The position numbers and the translations under genes are program-made. DNA of 64,000 bases, from assembly GCA_003254905.1 (NCBI GenBank), contig QANU01011901.1, positions 271,193-335,192 of the forward strand. Direction: 5' to 3'. A model generated the notes under the pieces. The model ran no database searches, was not told the DNA's origin, and saw only the letters and a program-made list of their open reading frames with translations. This document shows, piece after piece, positions 50,501-63,384 of this stretch (within the stretch, counting starts at the first letter, position 1; each line of letters starts with the position of its first letter). This DNA is from Nissolia schottii. Its lineage: Eukaryota > Streptophyta > Magnoliopsida > Fabales > Fabaceae.

Positions 50501-50868
50501 TTCTCAGCATGAACAAATGAGCCTGATTGACTACTATTATCCCCATTCTTTGCTTGAATCAAAACCTTTTCCGACTCCCTATCACTAAATTTGTCATACA
50601 GACTCATGAAAGCCCCGCTTTGGGGCTGATTATTTGATGATACTTGATCAACTCTAATCTCTTTGATCTCATCCGAAACAGATAGCATATGGCTAAGTGG
50701 AAGCATGCCGTTGACTCTTCTAGATTTCTTTCTTGATGTAAGACATATCGATAGCACCACAAGAATGATTATGATGAACAACCCAACTAGTATCCCCATT
50801 AATTCCCACGCCTTCAACCCAAAAACAAACGTTTCCTTGGAGAGCCCTGAATTCAGATCAGATGCCAT
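47506..50868 (-). CDS. Receptor-like serine/threonine kinase with short ectodomain (At2g42960/At5g18500 group)
   Basis: Seven coding exons: 50868-50222, 50070-49966, 49626-49504, 49387-49217, 48454-48325, 48079-47867, 47631-47506; total 1515 nt, 504 residues. About 22 residues precede one membrane helix ([21 protein letters not shown], about 23-43), followed by basic RKKSRR, so the kinase faces the cytosol. A Ser-rich juxtamembrane region (about 60-150) leads to [32 protein letters not shown]. All catalytic motifs are intact: [33 protein letters not shown]. The C-terminus is Arg/Glu-rich and unstructured. The GTG upstream of the ATG (50883) is not the start; an acceptor at 50889 joins a 5' leader exon. 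The family is RLCK-V-like; ligands are not known to me. A MITE sits in the fourth intron. Confidence 0.95.
48751..49092. mobile_element. MITE-like element in an intron of the receptor-like kinase
   Basis: The left end (atttttgtacacctagacattgcacac) pairs with the reverse complement of the right end (gatttttgcacacctctacagtgcacac). The interior repeats gacacaacctt about six times in slightly varied form. It lies wholly between exons 49387-49217 and 48454-48325 and does not touch the splice sites. Confidence 0.7.
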
Positions 50869-50888
50869 TTCTGTTGCTGCCACTATAC

Positions 50889-51444
50889 CTGTAAGTCAGT
50901 GTTAAATATAAGAAAGCACTTAAACGCATAAAGCAATCCAAGTTGCAAAGCAAAACACATAATTGACAAACAGGTTCCACAAAGAAAATCAAGCATCCAG
51001 ACATAGAAAATTCCAGCAAGAACACTAAACTGAATATTTGACTCAGTATTTACATATCCACAACTCAATGTCTGAGTCAAATATTCAGTTTAGAGTTCTT
51101 GCTGTATCTGTATCTATGAACCAGAGCTGTTAAAAATAAAATAAAATGCAGCAATTTGACTTCGAAGTTTTTGAAAAATATAAATCGAACTGGTTTCAAT
51201 ATAACACAAAAACCAAATAAGGCAGAAAGTTTAACAAATAATTCATTTTGTACCCAAGAAAAATGAGCTAAATAAAAGTTCAAACTAAGCTAACCAAAAC
51301 GTAATTAAGCCAACAACCAATGACGAAACAAAAAAGAAGCCATCTGTTAACATCTCCCAGGGATTTTTCCAGCAACTAAGCATAGAATCAAAAAGACAAC
51401 AACAAAAAAAAAGTATGAGAGAAAGAGAGAGAGAAACTGAATAC
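50889..51444 (-). other. Intron in the 5' leader of the receptor-like kinase gene
   Basis: Donor acaag|gtattcag at 51445/51444 and acceptor gacttacag|gtatag at 50889/50888, 20 bases before the start codon. The upstream leader exon probably spans 51445 to about 51850 and is pyrimidine-rich on the minus strand. Confidence 0.6.
51014..51104. repeat. Near-perfect 33-bp inverted repeat (hairpin) in the 5' leader intron
   Basis: Arms 51014-51046 and 51072-51104 pair over 33 bp with a single mismatch around a 25-nt loop. Confidence 0.9.
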
Positions 51445-51899
51445 CTTGTCCAGTCCACAACTCAAATGCTTCACAGATTCCTCAACAGCTACTTTTCACA
51501 CCCCTGTAGCAACTCAAACACTAGATCTCCTATGCACCCAGAATCCCCATGGATGAAAACACATTGTCACATGCCCACCTCAACCCCATTGCCAAAAAAT
51601 GTGATCTTGGAATATGGGTTCTCTCAATTGGGCAAAAGGGTCTCAGTTTCCAATCTCAAAAATGGAACTTTTTCCCTTTTCAGAGAAGCACCATTGCCCC
51701 TTCTCTTCCTCCTTCACACACGCAAAACCACAAACAGATGGAGGACACAAAACAGAAAACCCTGTGTTGGCTTTTGGTGTGTGAATGTTGTTGGAGGGAA
51801 TTGGAGAGAGAGAAGAGGGGCACATGAAAACTCTGAGAAGTGGGAAATGGGGGTTAATAACAAAGGGGGGGCATGGAATTATCAGTGGTAGGTGATGGC

Positions 51900-53931
51900 A
51901 AGTGACATGACTCACATTACGTACATACAGTAAAAAATAAGCATCAAAATGGAAAAGAAAATAAATAAAAAAAGCTTTCTTTTGCTGTTTCTTCAAATTT
52001 CTTCCCTCCCCCACACCCCTACCCTTTAATGTCTCATTTTTTTTTTCCAGTAAAACTTTAAATTTGTCAATCAATGGAGTTTTGGAAAATAATAGTAATT
52101 TGTCATAAAGTTTAAAGTTGACATTTATATATTAAATTTATTCCTATAATTAAAATTTCATTTATCAAATTCTTTTTTAAATTATTGACCTCATAAATAA
52201 ATTTGATGTATGAATATCAACATTAAAAATGAATCTTTTAAAGATTATATAAATTTAATTGACGTTACTGACCTTGAGATGAATAAAAAAGTTTATTATT
52301 TTTTTCTTTCTATTTCCACTTCCAACTTTTTTTTTGGTTGTTTTTATCATTCCTATGATTGTTCAGACGGTGACAGATAAACGGATGCTTAAATGAATGG
52401 TGAATTTGACATAAAATTCAATACATTATAATATACTCCACCAGTGTGGAGAAAGAAAAAGAAATACCAAGTTTCCAATAAATAATTTAACTTCGTTATT
52501 TTTTATTTTTTTTTATTTTTTTTATTTTCGAGTCTTTTTCTTTTGTTCAATTTGTAAGTCAAACATCAATTTTAAAACATCAACAGCATAATTATTAGTA
52601 TGGCATGAGACAAGTAATCAGGGTGATATTTGAATAAATGATAGACTTCAGATTTTTTAAAAAAGAATATGAAGTTGAAAAGGTCAAGTGAACAGACTGC
52701 ATCATCAATAAGCCCCAAAGTCATCTTTTTTTCACAAATTTCAATATCATTGAATTGCGTAAATTACTAAATTTCATTTTTATCTCTAATATATTTAATG
52801 GGACTTTGTTTTCCCATTCAGTAGGCTGTATAGTCAAGGATACAGACTGGACACCATATCAGTTTTATGATAGCCCCATATTGCCCTTGTTCCACATTTC
52901 ATTATCCAATTATGTCCTTGGTGGGGAATATCAATGTTTATCTTCCTTTTTTTGGACCATATGGACAATAAATGAAAACTTAGGAAAATTGTATCTTCAA
53001 GCTCAATTGAGTCAATTCTAATTCCATTTTCCATTTTTTTTTACAACTTTCCAATTCTTAAGGAGAAAAACTATCCAAAATGTTGCTGAAGCAATGTTTA
53101 ACCACATACCAATAAGGTATGAAGGTCCTGCACAATATGCTATTAAAATATTGTACTAAAAATTGCTATGTTGTAACGTGATGGCCATTATTTGTTGATA
53201 ATCATCTCTCTCAAAAGCTTTACATGATGTGTAGAAATAATTAAATAGTTTTATCTTTTTACACATCTCCTTATATAATAACTTTTTTAACTTACAACGT
53301 AGATTTTGTTTGACTTAGATAGGCAGTCAATTAATTTTTTATCATGATCCTTGGACAAAATTTAACTAGTAGGGCTACACTCCATTAAGTATGTGGAGCA
53401 ATGATTGGTTTGAAAAAGGCCTAAGCTTGCATACACTTACATATGATACAAATGGCATCATTCATGTGAGAGATTGTTATATGATCAACAATGTTATTAT
53501 GAATATATTCATGATCAAGTAACAAAATTTTAACTTTAAATGATCAATTCTTTTAAATTGAAATTGAAGGTTGAAATACCACTATGTGTGTAGTCATAAA
53601 TATATCAAGCATAATGTTCTATGACCGCACAAAAATTTCTTGGCTTTTGTGGTCCAATGTTATTTCTTTAAGGAAAATTGTTCTGGAAACAGTGTTCTCT
53701 CAAATGAACCCTTCTTGTCACTGTTGCCGCATCCACCCAAACAAATGTAGCGACATTCTGTGTGACTCGGATAGATGTGTACCCTTGAAATCCCAATTGC
53801 AGCTGTTTTCAAATGCATACGAATTGAATTGCTTCACATTTCAGTTACATAAAGAATAATCCTTCTTTTATACATTTAGTGATTATAATAAAGCTATCAT
53901 AGTATATTTACAAAGAATGACTTCATATCTT
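51900..53931. other. Intergenic: promoter region of the receptor-like kinase, then AT-rich DNA
   Basis: The first few hundred bases are the likely kinase promoter. An open frame at 53584-53859 has Cys residues but no family I recognise. Confidence 0.4.
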
Positions 53932-54830
53932 AGGGTTGTGAAAATAAGCCCAGTCTGCGAGCCCGACTAGTTTACTCGGTTAAATGGGTGAACTTTATAT
54001 ATAAAAAATAAGCCTGTGGAAATTTGAAAAAAAAAATGGTCTGACCTGTTTAAGCGTACGGACTAAACGGGCGAGCCCGTGAATTTTTTTTATTTAAAAA
54101 ACTAAAATCTTTTGGGCTTTTGACACTTGGTAGACCCAAATTGTTATTTTTAAAAATTAAGTTAATAAAATTACATGATAATCGATACCTCACATTCAAA
54201 TTGAAGCCCAAATTTAAGTTTTAGATCTTCATCTTGAAGCCCAAATTGCAAACTAAATTGCTAAGTTGTTTTAGTTATAATTAAAACATTTTTTAGATAT
54301 TTTAAAACTTGTTGCACATCGCGCGGGTTTAGACTATAGGTGTTAATTAAATACCTCATCTTGTTATCCCTTTTTTTTCTATCAAATATTTGCAAATAGC
54401 TTCTTAATTGAAAAATGCTACTATTTGTATACTTATCCAAAATTAAAGATTCTGTAACCACAATAAAGAGATAAAGATGAAAAAATCACAAAACCTTAAT
54501 TTTTCTTTATTTATTACCATCGGAAATGGATATTCAAATTTTACATAAACTATTTCTTTCTGATTAATTAATAGATAGACGATAAAAAATAGTTAAAAAT
54601 GATCGTGCATACTTATTTGCAACTTTGTATTTAAATCATAAAAAATAGACCAAAAATTTAATTTTTTAAAAAAATAAGCGTACTGGCTGGCTAACCCGTT
54701 TGGGCCTGCAGACCGACCATAACCGAGCCGGATTCTAAAAATAGGCATAATTTTGGCCCGGTCCGTTTAGGCCCGCGGGCCCAAACTGACTATGCCTTAA
54801 CGAGCCGAGCCAGCACGTTTGACACCCCCA
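53932..54830. mobile_element. Non-autonomous hAT-like element with GC-rich subterminal repeats
   Basis: Left end tagggttgtgaaaataagccc, right end (reverse complement) tgggggtgtcaaacgtgctgg, close to the TAGGGGTGTCAAA termini of a common plant hAT group. Subterminal gggcctgcagaccgacc, gggcccgcgggcc and gagcccg motifs contrast with an AT-rich core. No coding capacity. No clean 8-bp duplication was found, so the limits are approximate. Confidence 0.65.
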
Positions 54831-56867
54831 TTATATATGCTCTGCTATATAATAATGTTTTCATATGACTTTTCTGTATCAATTTTTTTTTAGTAATATC
54901 ATATAGAATGGGGGTATTATTGCAAAAATATAAAGGAGCTCATTTCATTCAACTACCTAATATAATGTGTTATACTCTGCATATAGTTCTTGTGAGATTA
55001 TACTGGTTTTACTTTGTTTTCTTTTACTTTATGAATCAAAATATGCATTGTCCAATTAAATTGTGCTTGTTTAATTGTTGCTAAAATGTTGTGAAAACTC
55101 TTTAATAACATAACTTAAACTTAAAGGCAACAAAAGTAAAAATATTGTTAATGTAAACAACAACACTTTTTTTTTTTTTTCATAATTTAGTAACATTTGT
55201 TACTAAGTTTCAATTTTTTTTGGAGCTGACTAAGTTTCAATTATGTTGTAGTATAATTGTTTTGTTTTTAATTTTTTTCCCTCTATTGTTTAAATGTGAT
55301 TTATACTTTACTAATCATGCGGTGCTTCTCATAATTCATCAAATTAAATGGACCCCATCGAGTGGAAAATTAGAGGAGAAACGTAGTGATGGGTGGTATC
55401 ATTATCTAAAGTTGATTAAAGTGAGATTAGGTATACTTAATTAAGAAGAATGGTGTAACTAGGAAGGATTCTAGCATGGTTAAGAAAAATCAGAAATGCT
55501 TCTACATCGTAGCGAGTTAATTTTTTTTGCCTCATGCTTTAACATTTTCCACTAATACATATTCTGTTTAATTATCATATAATACAAGAATCTTTTGTTT
55601 AAATTAACTACTTCAAATGCACGATGCAACTAAGCAAATACTTTTTTTAGTTCCTCTATTCTATTCCATTTTGCTAGGTTTTTCTTGTGTATACGCTATA
55701 CTCTATATAACAATATCGGGAGTTTTGTGATCTCTAATTAATCACTTGAGTTTTTTTTATTTATTTACTATAGGATAAAATTTTTCTCGAGTTAGTTTTT
55801 ACAAGACTCAAACATAAAATTTTACATATAATAATAAAAATGTCAAACTATTTAAACTAACAAAGCACTGCAGTTCACCAAATTTATTTTTATTTTATTT
55901 TTATTACAAAAAGTTTAGACAAGTTTAATACTAGTCATTCCATTATAGTTAGTTTAAATAATTCAACATATTGGTAGTGAAATACTTACAGATGATCCTC
56001 ATATTGATAGCGAGAATTGAACTTCTTTTCTTTTAAGATACGAGTTTATTCTTTACCAGTTACATCGATCATCTTTACTAGGATTGTGTTTATTTAACTT
56101 TGCTGCTCTGCTTAATAAAAAAGAAAGAAAAGAAACGGGAAAAAAAATGAATAAGGAGAGACTATATATATAAAGTAGATGTGAAATACTTTCAAGCTAT
56201 TTATTCAAAATGGAAATATTTCTTCTTTAACAATTATATACTAATAAATTCAAAGGGGCAAGAGTCTTGTTTGACCAGAGACATTCCAAAAGCACCTCAA
56301 CTCGACAAAGACAGTGGCATATATATATATATATACACACACACACGACTGCATAATTGCACTGCCTAATGTTGATTGAAACACTTCTTAATTGTCTTGC
56401 GTTACTTGGATGCACGCATTATTATTATTATTGATTATTGACACCATGTTCCTCACCCTTTTTCGGTCATTGCAATTATGCAGCACAAAAATTGAATCAT
56501 AGGCAGCACAGGAATTTATTTTTCAGAAATTACTATGTATATATATAGCATGTCGATAACCGTATCCACCAATTAGAATTTAGAAAAAACGGAGGAGAGA
56601 GATTGAAAAACAGATTTACTTTATGATTTTAACCCGTCAAGCAATTCACACATTTGTTTGGCGAATTATATTTCCTTTCCCTCGTATGAATATGTGTATG
56701 CTTTGTGTCACCAATTGCTTATTATTATTATTATTATTATTTTTCCAATTTAAATGATGGAGATGATAAACATTATTAGTTTATCAAGTAATTACCTATT
56801 TCAACAATTTTGGAAATGATTGTTAAAACAAATAGATATATCACTCAACTCAAAATAAAAATAAAAT
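54831..56867. other. Intergenic AT-rich DNA with microsatellites
   Basis: 56317-56347 is (AT)n(AC)n; (ATT)n tracts lie near 56420 and 56720. No gene recognised. Confidence 0.4.
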
Positions 56868-57318
56868 TTTTTCAAATCATTCTTGTAATTTGTCAAAATT
56901 GCACTCTACCTTAAGTTATGTGCAAAATTGCACTCCTCTCCAAAAATTTTTTTGTAATTAATTATCAATGATCAGTTCAATTTTTGTTTTCATTCCTTTT
57001 TTATATTTTTTCTATTCCATTAGTGAAAACAACAAACATAATAAAATATTATTTTTTATTTTTATTTTTTTGTATTTATTGCTTTCTTCTCAAAATCTTA
57101 AAAGATGAAACAATATTTTATTGATTTCACTATTTTTACTATTTCTTATACAAACTTTTGAAACAAAAAAATAAGTGAAATGAAAAACAAAAAACTAACA
57201 TATTATTAGTAATTATTTGTAATAAAAAATTGAGAGGGAGTACAATTTTGTACCTAACTTAAACTGTAGTGTAATTTAATAAACTTTAAGAGTAATTTGT
57301 GCAATTTATTCAAACAAA
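56868..57318. mobile_element. Fold-back MITE with about 75-bp inverted arms
   Basis: Left arm 56872-56940 (gtcaaaattgcactctaccttaag... tgcaaaattgcactcc) pairs with the reverse complement of 57234-57315 (ttaaattacactacagtttaag... tacaaaattgtactccc). Non-coding interior. Confidence 0.65.
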
Positions 57319-58570
57319 AATATCTTTTTATCTCCTTCCCACATCATCCTAATAGAATATAAGGAGAAAAACTTTGCCACCTAAAGGTTCTTATAATAAC
57401 ATCTAGTAAGAGAATAACGGTAGTCTTAAAAAAATAAGTATGATTCATTTAAAAAAGAAGTACCAATTTTTAGGTGAGAATGGAACCATTATGTCAAGTG
57501 AAGATTTGTTTAATATTAGGCTTAAAAGAAGTGGAAATAAAAGGAAGACAAATATATATTATTTCTTGTTCTTACTTTTTAACAATTTAAGTGCATTTAG
57601 AATCTAACAAGAATATTTATTATTTATGAAAGAAGAAAAAAAACATGTTTTGGAGCATAATGTTGATATTTTATAATAAATAAAATAATCAAAGCAACAA
57701 AGTTAAAAAGCAAAAGAAATTATCAAGAAGAAAATTAGCTTTGTCTTTTGAATATTTTGTAAAATAATTGGTGGTAGCATATCCTCACAGATAACATAAA
57801 CAAAAGCAAAGGCTTTGTCTTCTGCCGACAATTGCTGGTAGAAAATTTTATTTGCAACAAAAGTAAAATCAGAGTCAACCCTCTCAAAGACACTTGTTTT
57901 GTATAAATGGTTAGATTTCTTATGTCAGAGTGTTATAGATTCATGAATATGAGGAAGAACTGAATTTTTTGTACTTTGATACACACAATAAATTAAATTA
58001 ATTAAGGAGAATTGAACCTGGTTCATTCACTTCTTTAACACCAAACTAAGATTCATTTTTTTACCCAAATTTACAATAAACAAATCAAACAAAAGACAGA
58101 GTACACTTTATTTATATTCTTGGCTTGTCTTGACCCTCTTAAAAGGGTCCTCCATGTCCTAAAATGTCTATATTGCACAAATGCTGCTGGGGCCCAAAGT
58201 CCTAAAGTTAAATATGCTTCACATATATGAAGTTAATTAACAAAGTTCCACACCAACAACACACAATACACATGCTTTAGCAAAACAAAACAACATAAAC
58301 GGAAGTTTCCTATATAATTAGATTAGAGCTTGTCATAGACCACAAAAACAAATTCCTTAATCAAATCAAACCTAGACGAGGCTTCCTATCTTATCATAAT
58401 GCTTAGAATAATTCATATTGGTTGACAATGGCACAACATTATTATTATTATTTTTTTTATAGTTTATCAAAATTGCATTTGGTATGTATAAGGGGTTGTA
58501 TCCATTACATGTAATTATTGGCCAGAACTAGGGTCCTGTTTGGGAGGCCTGCTTGGCATGAAGCCTGTGA
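57319..58570. other. Intergenic AT-rich DNA
   Basis: Nothing recognisable. Confidence 0.4.
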
Positions 58571-59565
58571 CTTGAACCCAAGATCTCTACTATTTAAAAT
58601 AATGCCTTATTCACTAGACAATCATTATTTTTTGTAACCTTTTATGCAATCATATTTATTAATATAATTTTATTATTTAATTTTTCATTTTAAAGAAACC
58701 CTAATCTAAAGAGTCCCTAGGACTTTCTCACACTCACACTCTCATGAATAATGTGAGAGAGTTTTACTACAATTTTCCTTTTTGTTTTTTGTTGGTAAAA
58801 TGTCATATATCAGTGATAGACGTGTATTTTTTAATTATAAAAAAATAAAAAATAAAATAAAATATGCAATTTTTAATTTTTCAAAAATAATCATAACAAA
58901 GTATTATTTTTGTTAATAACTTAATTTCTTAATATAACAATATTCTAAAGTAAAAAAAAAACTAATATATATATATATAAAGGTATTTCTTGAGAGAATG
59001 GAGAGAATTTAACTGAATATATAACATTTACTATATAACAAGCAAGAGTGTATTAATTCAGTATGAATCAAAAAGACATTTTCAATAAAGAATTGAAACT
59101 CTAAAGCTGCAAGCTGCTGGGGTATGCCCATGAAAAAACAAATCAAAAGACAAGTCTGAGTAACGTGAATATCCTTTCTGTGAGAGAAAAATCAAATTTT
59201 CATCCATTGATTTTATCATTAAGAAACCAAAATTCACATCCCAAAAAAGGTTACTCAACTTTGTTATGTATATCACCAATTCTCTTGCTTAGTATGTAAT
59301 AGCAAGATCATAAACATAATATATGACATTTGACTAACAAAAAACAAAAAGAAAAATGCCAGCAAAGCTCTCTCACATTATTCAGATGAGATGAGAGTGT
59401 GAGTGTAAGAGAGTCTTAGGGACTCTTTAAATTATGATTTTTTTAAAAAGAAAAAATAAATAATAAAATTATATTAATAAATATGATTGCATAAAATGTT
59501 ACAAAAAGTAATGTCAATTTAATGGATAAGTCATTACTTTAAATGGTAGAGGTCTTGAGTTAGAG
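58571..59565. mobile_element. Fold-back element with about 250-bp inverted arms
   Basis: Left arm 58571-58822 and right arm 59319-59565 are reverse complements with scattered mismatches; shared landmarks are the cattttatgcaatcatatttattaatataattttatta core, the ctcacactc run and the inner end tgtcatatat. The 496-bp centre is AT-rich and non-coding. The left arm also matches 15230-15510. The outer 40 bp of each arm read as agacctctaccatttaaagtaatg and resemble a tRNA-like box pair, but lie at the wrong end for a SINE head. Confidence 0.8.
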
Positions 59566-61149
59566 TTTCTGATATACTGACCAAATCAAACCAGCAAAAA
59601 CGTTTTAAAAAAATTAGAACGGATAAACTATGACGCCATAATGTAATTCTGAACGTCCAGTGCATTAAAAGGCTAATCCTAGCTAATCGTTCGAACTTTA
59701 TAGAACTTTTTGAGTACTCATTCCACTATAAAAGAAAGAACAAGGCAAAATCAGATAAGGAGACATGTAAACCCCAATTAGACGGAACACTTTTATCTGA
59801 TAATTTCTTATTGACAAAAACAAAACCCAACAAAAAGGTAAAAAGACAGAGAGAAAGGAACAATTTATCATCATAAGTTGATTATAAGGTCTACCAGCAT
59901 AGATTTCATTTCAATTTAATAGTGCCTATCATGAGATTCATGCAAATGATTTTGTTTTTAGTACATGGACCAAGAATCTTTGTGTGTTGGAATTGAGGAC
60001 AAGGGAAGAAGCACACAAAGAAAACACATCACTTGTTGTGCCCTTGGCCTCTCTCAATTATAAATCACATGGAGATTTCAATTAATTGACTAATTAATCA
60101 TGTGAGAGCCAAATTAAGCTGGAATTTTCTGGCTGGTGAGATATCAATTTAATTTAATTTTTTCCCATGTGGCTGTGCCGTTTGAGACATGTCCACACAT
60201 ATGATTGTTAGTTAAATGTGAGCACACACGCAACAACATTTTCACAATTTTTTCTGGTTTGGTTTGCTGCTGCTGTTGCTTATGGAATGTGATACTAGCT
60301 AGTTGTTGAAACTGCTTTGTCCATTGAGGTTATGCACATTTAATTTTATTATATAGTTAGCTTAGCTGGTTATGTCATGAAAGATTCATTCATTTATCTA
60401 TTATATATATATAAATAAATGTAATCATAATCATGAATATTGAGATCCGTAATATTTCAATTGTATTTTTTTAATAATTATTCAGAGGTTTGCTCTGGTT
60501 CCGGTTTATTATATGTAACTTCTTTTTCTTTTTTTTTTTTTAATTTCTATGTATGGCTTAATTAATTACTTCGTGCGGATAATGGATGATTTTTATAATG
60601 TGTATTTTTTTACCCTGAGGATAGAAAGTATTTATCAAGAATCATGATGTTGACTAAAGTCTCCTACCTAGAAATGGACATTTTGAAGATTGGAAGTATC
60701 TTAGAAGTTCAATAACAATGCCAATTGTCGAATTGTAAAAGGCTTAAAACCTACTTATTTCTTCCATCCGTGAAGCTTCAAAATCCATTGAGAAAAAAAG
60801 GGCATATTCGTGCGTATTTATTATTTTAATCTTTCGAAACAATTATTAAAATTTGTGTAGATATTGATTTTGATGTAGTCATCTAGCCATATATTATCAT
60901 GTTAGTAAATTAGTGGAGTTGATAAAGATGATGGTGATTATTAATCCTTTAATCAATAGTTTTAAATTTGAATCTTATAATAGATAAAACTATCTCTCCT
61001 ATAAGAGAGTCTTTAATCGGGTTGAACCAAATCAATCTGATTCCTAATAATAGGGCATAAATATTAGTAGTTTAATCAAAACAAAAACATTAGGAAAAGT
61101 AATTGACACTCACAACTTTTACTTCAAAAACCTTACATATTAGCATACG
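59566..61149. other. Intergenic AT-rich DNA
   Basis: No gene or RNA recognised. Confidence 0.4.
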
Positions 61150-62412
61150 AATAATGTATAATAACGATAAAGTTAATTTTTTTGCGAAAAAGACTAGCAT
61201 ATGAAAGCTGACAATTAATTTAAGAAATTATTTTTAATGAAAAATAAAAAGTGAAAAGCTACGAATATTGCAATTTACCAAAAATTATTTTCAAGTGAAA
61301 ATTTATGGTTATAGCTTAAGAAAAATTCATAGTAACAATAAACTTCATCTTTTGCGAAAAAGACATGTATATAGTCTATGAAAGCTGACAGTTAATCTAT
61401 GAAGTTATTTTTAGGGAAAATAGAAGGTTAACTGCTATTGATATTACAATTTACCGAAAATTATTTTTGGGTGAAAATCTAAAGCCTACGAAAAAGCATG
61501 CATAGTAACAATAAATTTTATTTTTTGAGAAAAAGACATGACAATAACATATGAAAGTTGACAATTAATCTAATAAGTTGTTTTTAGTCAAAAATAGAAG
61601 GTCAAAAACTGTAAATATTACATTTTACCAAAAAATCATTTTTGAGTGCACATCCAAGGCTTACGAAAAATGCATAGTAATGATAAAATTTCTTTTTTGC
61701 GAAATAGACATGGATATAGCCTATGAAAGGTGACCATATAAGAAGTCATTTTGAGTGAAAAATAGAAGTCAAAGCTATGGATATTGCAATTTATTGAAAA
61801 TCATTTTTGAGTGAAAATCCAAAACTATAGCCTACGAAAATTGCAAAGTAACAATAACTTTGTTTTTCGTGCAAAATACATGATTATGACCTTATAAAAT
61901 TTGACAATAAATCTAAGAAGACATTTTTAGTGAAAAATAAAAGGTCAATAGCTATGGATATAACAATTTACCAAAAATCATATTCGAGTGAAAATCCAAG
62001 ACTATAGCCTATGAAAATGCATAGTAACGATAAACTTTGTTTTTTGTGAAAAAAACATGGTTATACCCTATGAATATTGACTACTAATCTAATAAGTCAT
62101 TTTTAGTAAAAATCAAATTGTTAAAAGCTACAGATATTTCAATTACCGAAAATAATTTTTGAGAGAAAATCCAAGGCTACCTACGAAAATTGCATAATAA
62201 CAATAAACTTTATTTTTTTTTTGCGAAAAAGACATGTATATAGCCTTTGAAAGCTAACAATTAATCTAAGAAGTTATTTTAGTGGAAAAAAGAGGGTTAA
62301 AATGTTATTGATATTCCAATTTATCGAAAATTATTTTTAGGTGAAATATAAGGCAATAGCCTACGAAAAATGCATAGTAACGATAAACTTTTGTTTTTCA
62401 CGAAGACATGAT
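61150..62412. repeat. Tandem array of divergent units of about 173 bp (seven full copies)
   Basis: The marker 'ttttgcgaaaaagacatg.atatagcctatgaaag' recurs at about 61184, 61352, 61528, 61697, 61868, 62041, 62220 and (partial) 62395, giving periods of 168-179 bp. Each unit then has gacaattaatctaagaagt, agctatggatattgcaattta, and aaaattatttttgagtgaaaatc, and ends with cctacgaaaa.tgcatagtaac. Copies differ by many substitutions and small indels. No coding potential. Confidence 0.9.
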
Positions 62413-62415
62413 AGT

Positions 62416-63384
62416 GTAACACCCCTAGCTAACTGCCTACGCTCGAGTCGTACGCAATGCTCACTAGGTTGTTTTCACTTGGTGGGAATACTTATAGTCC
62501 TTGATTACTTTTTGAAAATACTAAGTTAAGGAAAATATGGACCATTTTAAAACTTTTCTGCTTGGTATTTATTCGTAAAGTATGAGCCGCGTGTGAACAA
62601 GATATATGATACAAGCGGTAGAGCCTGGGCTTACACTAAGAAGCATTCATAGTATAAGCATTTATATAAGCAAGTACATGGTCCATTACAGGAAATTACA
62701 ACAAAGCACGGAATACAGTAATAATTTATATATACATGTCATATTCATTAAAATACATAACAAAAGGTCTGTCTCGTGTCCAACCATACTAGCTCGTCTT
62801 TGTGGCCTTGGACTTCCATTCTACTGCTCCTGGCAACTCGTACTCCGTCCTTTACTACTCCTCGTGCAGCTCCTCGTAGCCCTCGTCTGCTCCTGGAAAC
62901 ATAAGCGAGTGGGGGTGAGAACGTTTCGTCCTCAGTGGGTTACCTTAGAGTAGGGATACTTCTTTAACTCACTTATGAACTAGGCTGCTCAGGAGATCTC
63001 TATGTGTACATGTATACTAACTCCCTACTGATTATTATCTGGCCTAAAGTCCTGAACATCTTTATCTAAGTTACTAGGTGATGGGGGATCTAATCTTTCT
63101 TATCTAGGTCCTCGTGCTGATTAACTTCCTTCGGGTATATACACACTCTCCATATTCTACCACAGTTATTAGCGATTGTTGTTATACATTCTGTTAATCA
63201 CGCACGGCTTCTAGTTTATAAATTGATAAAGAACGCAAACGATTTTGAAAATGGTCCATATTTTTGCGTATAAAATATTTGCAAAGGTAAAAGTACGGGC
63301 TGAAGGTAACCCGACACAACGGTTAACAACCCTGTGAGCATTGCTTACTACCATGGAAGTGGGCAGTTAGCAGGGCTGTTACAG
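62416..63384 (+). mobile_element. 969-bp LTR-like block with about 60-bp inverted termini
   Basis: It starts TGTAACACCCCTAGCTAACTGCC and ends ggcagttagcagggctgttaca; beyond this the inverted match continues with gcaatgctcac...ggttgtt at 62455-62474 and its complement near 63325-63345. TG...CA limits fit an LTR, and a primer-binding-like site follows at once. But inverted termini of this length are unusual for an LTR, and the next LTR start (63835) has a different sequence after its first 11 bases. Confidence 0.55.

Noticed and set aside
50869..50883. GTG-initiated extension of the receptor-like kinase
   Set aside because: An ATG follows five codons later, and the upstream bases belong to the leader exon.
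51415..51891. Plus-strand open frames with RERERET and Trp/Arg-rich sequence
   Set aside because: They are antisense to the pyrimidine-rich leader of the minus-strand kinase gene and have no recognisable domain.
53584..53859. 91-residue Cys-containing open frame
   Set aside because: No signal peptide or known cysteine pattern; cannot be supported as a gene.
58571..58660. tRNA-derived SINE head
   Set aside because: The box-like strings lie at the outer ends of two inverted arms, not at the 5' head of a SINE body.
61150..62412. Centromeric satellite
   Set aside because: Only seven divergent copies and genes within about 10 kb; length alone is not evidence.
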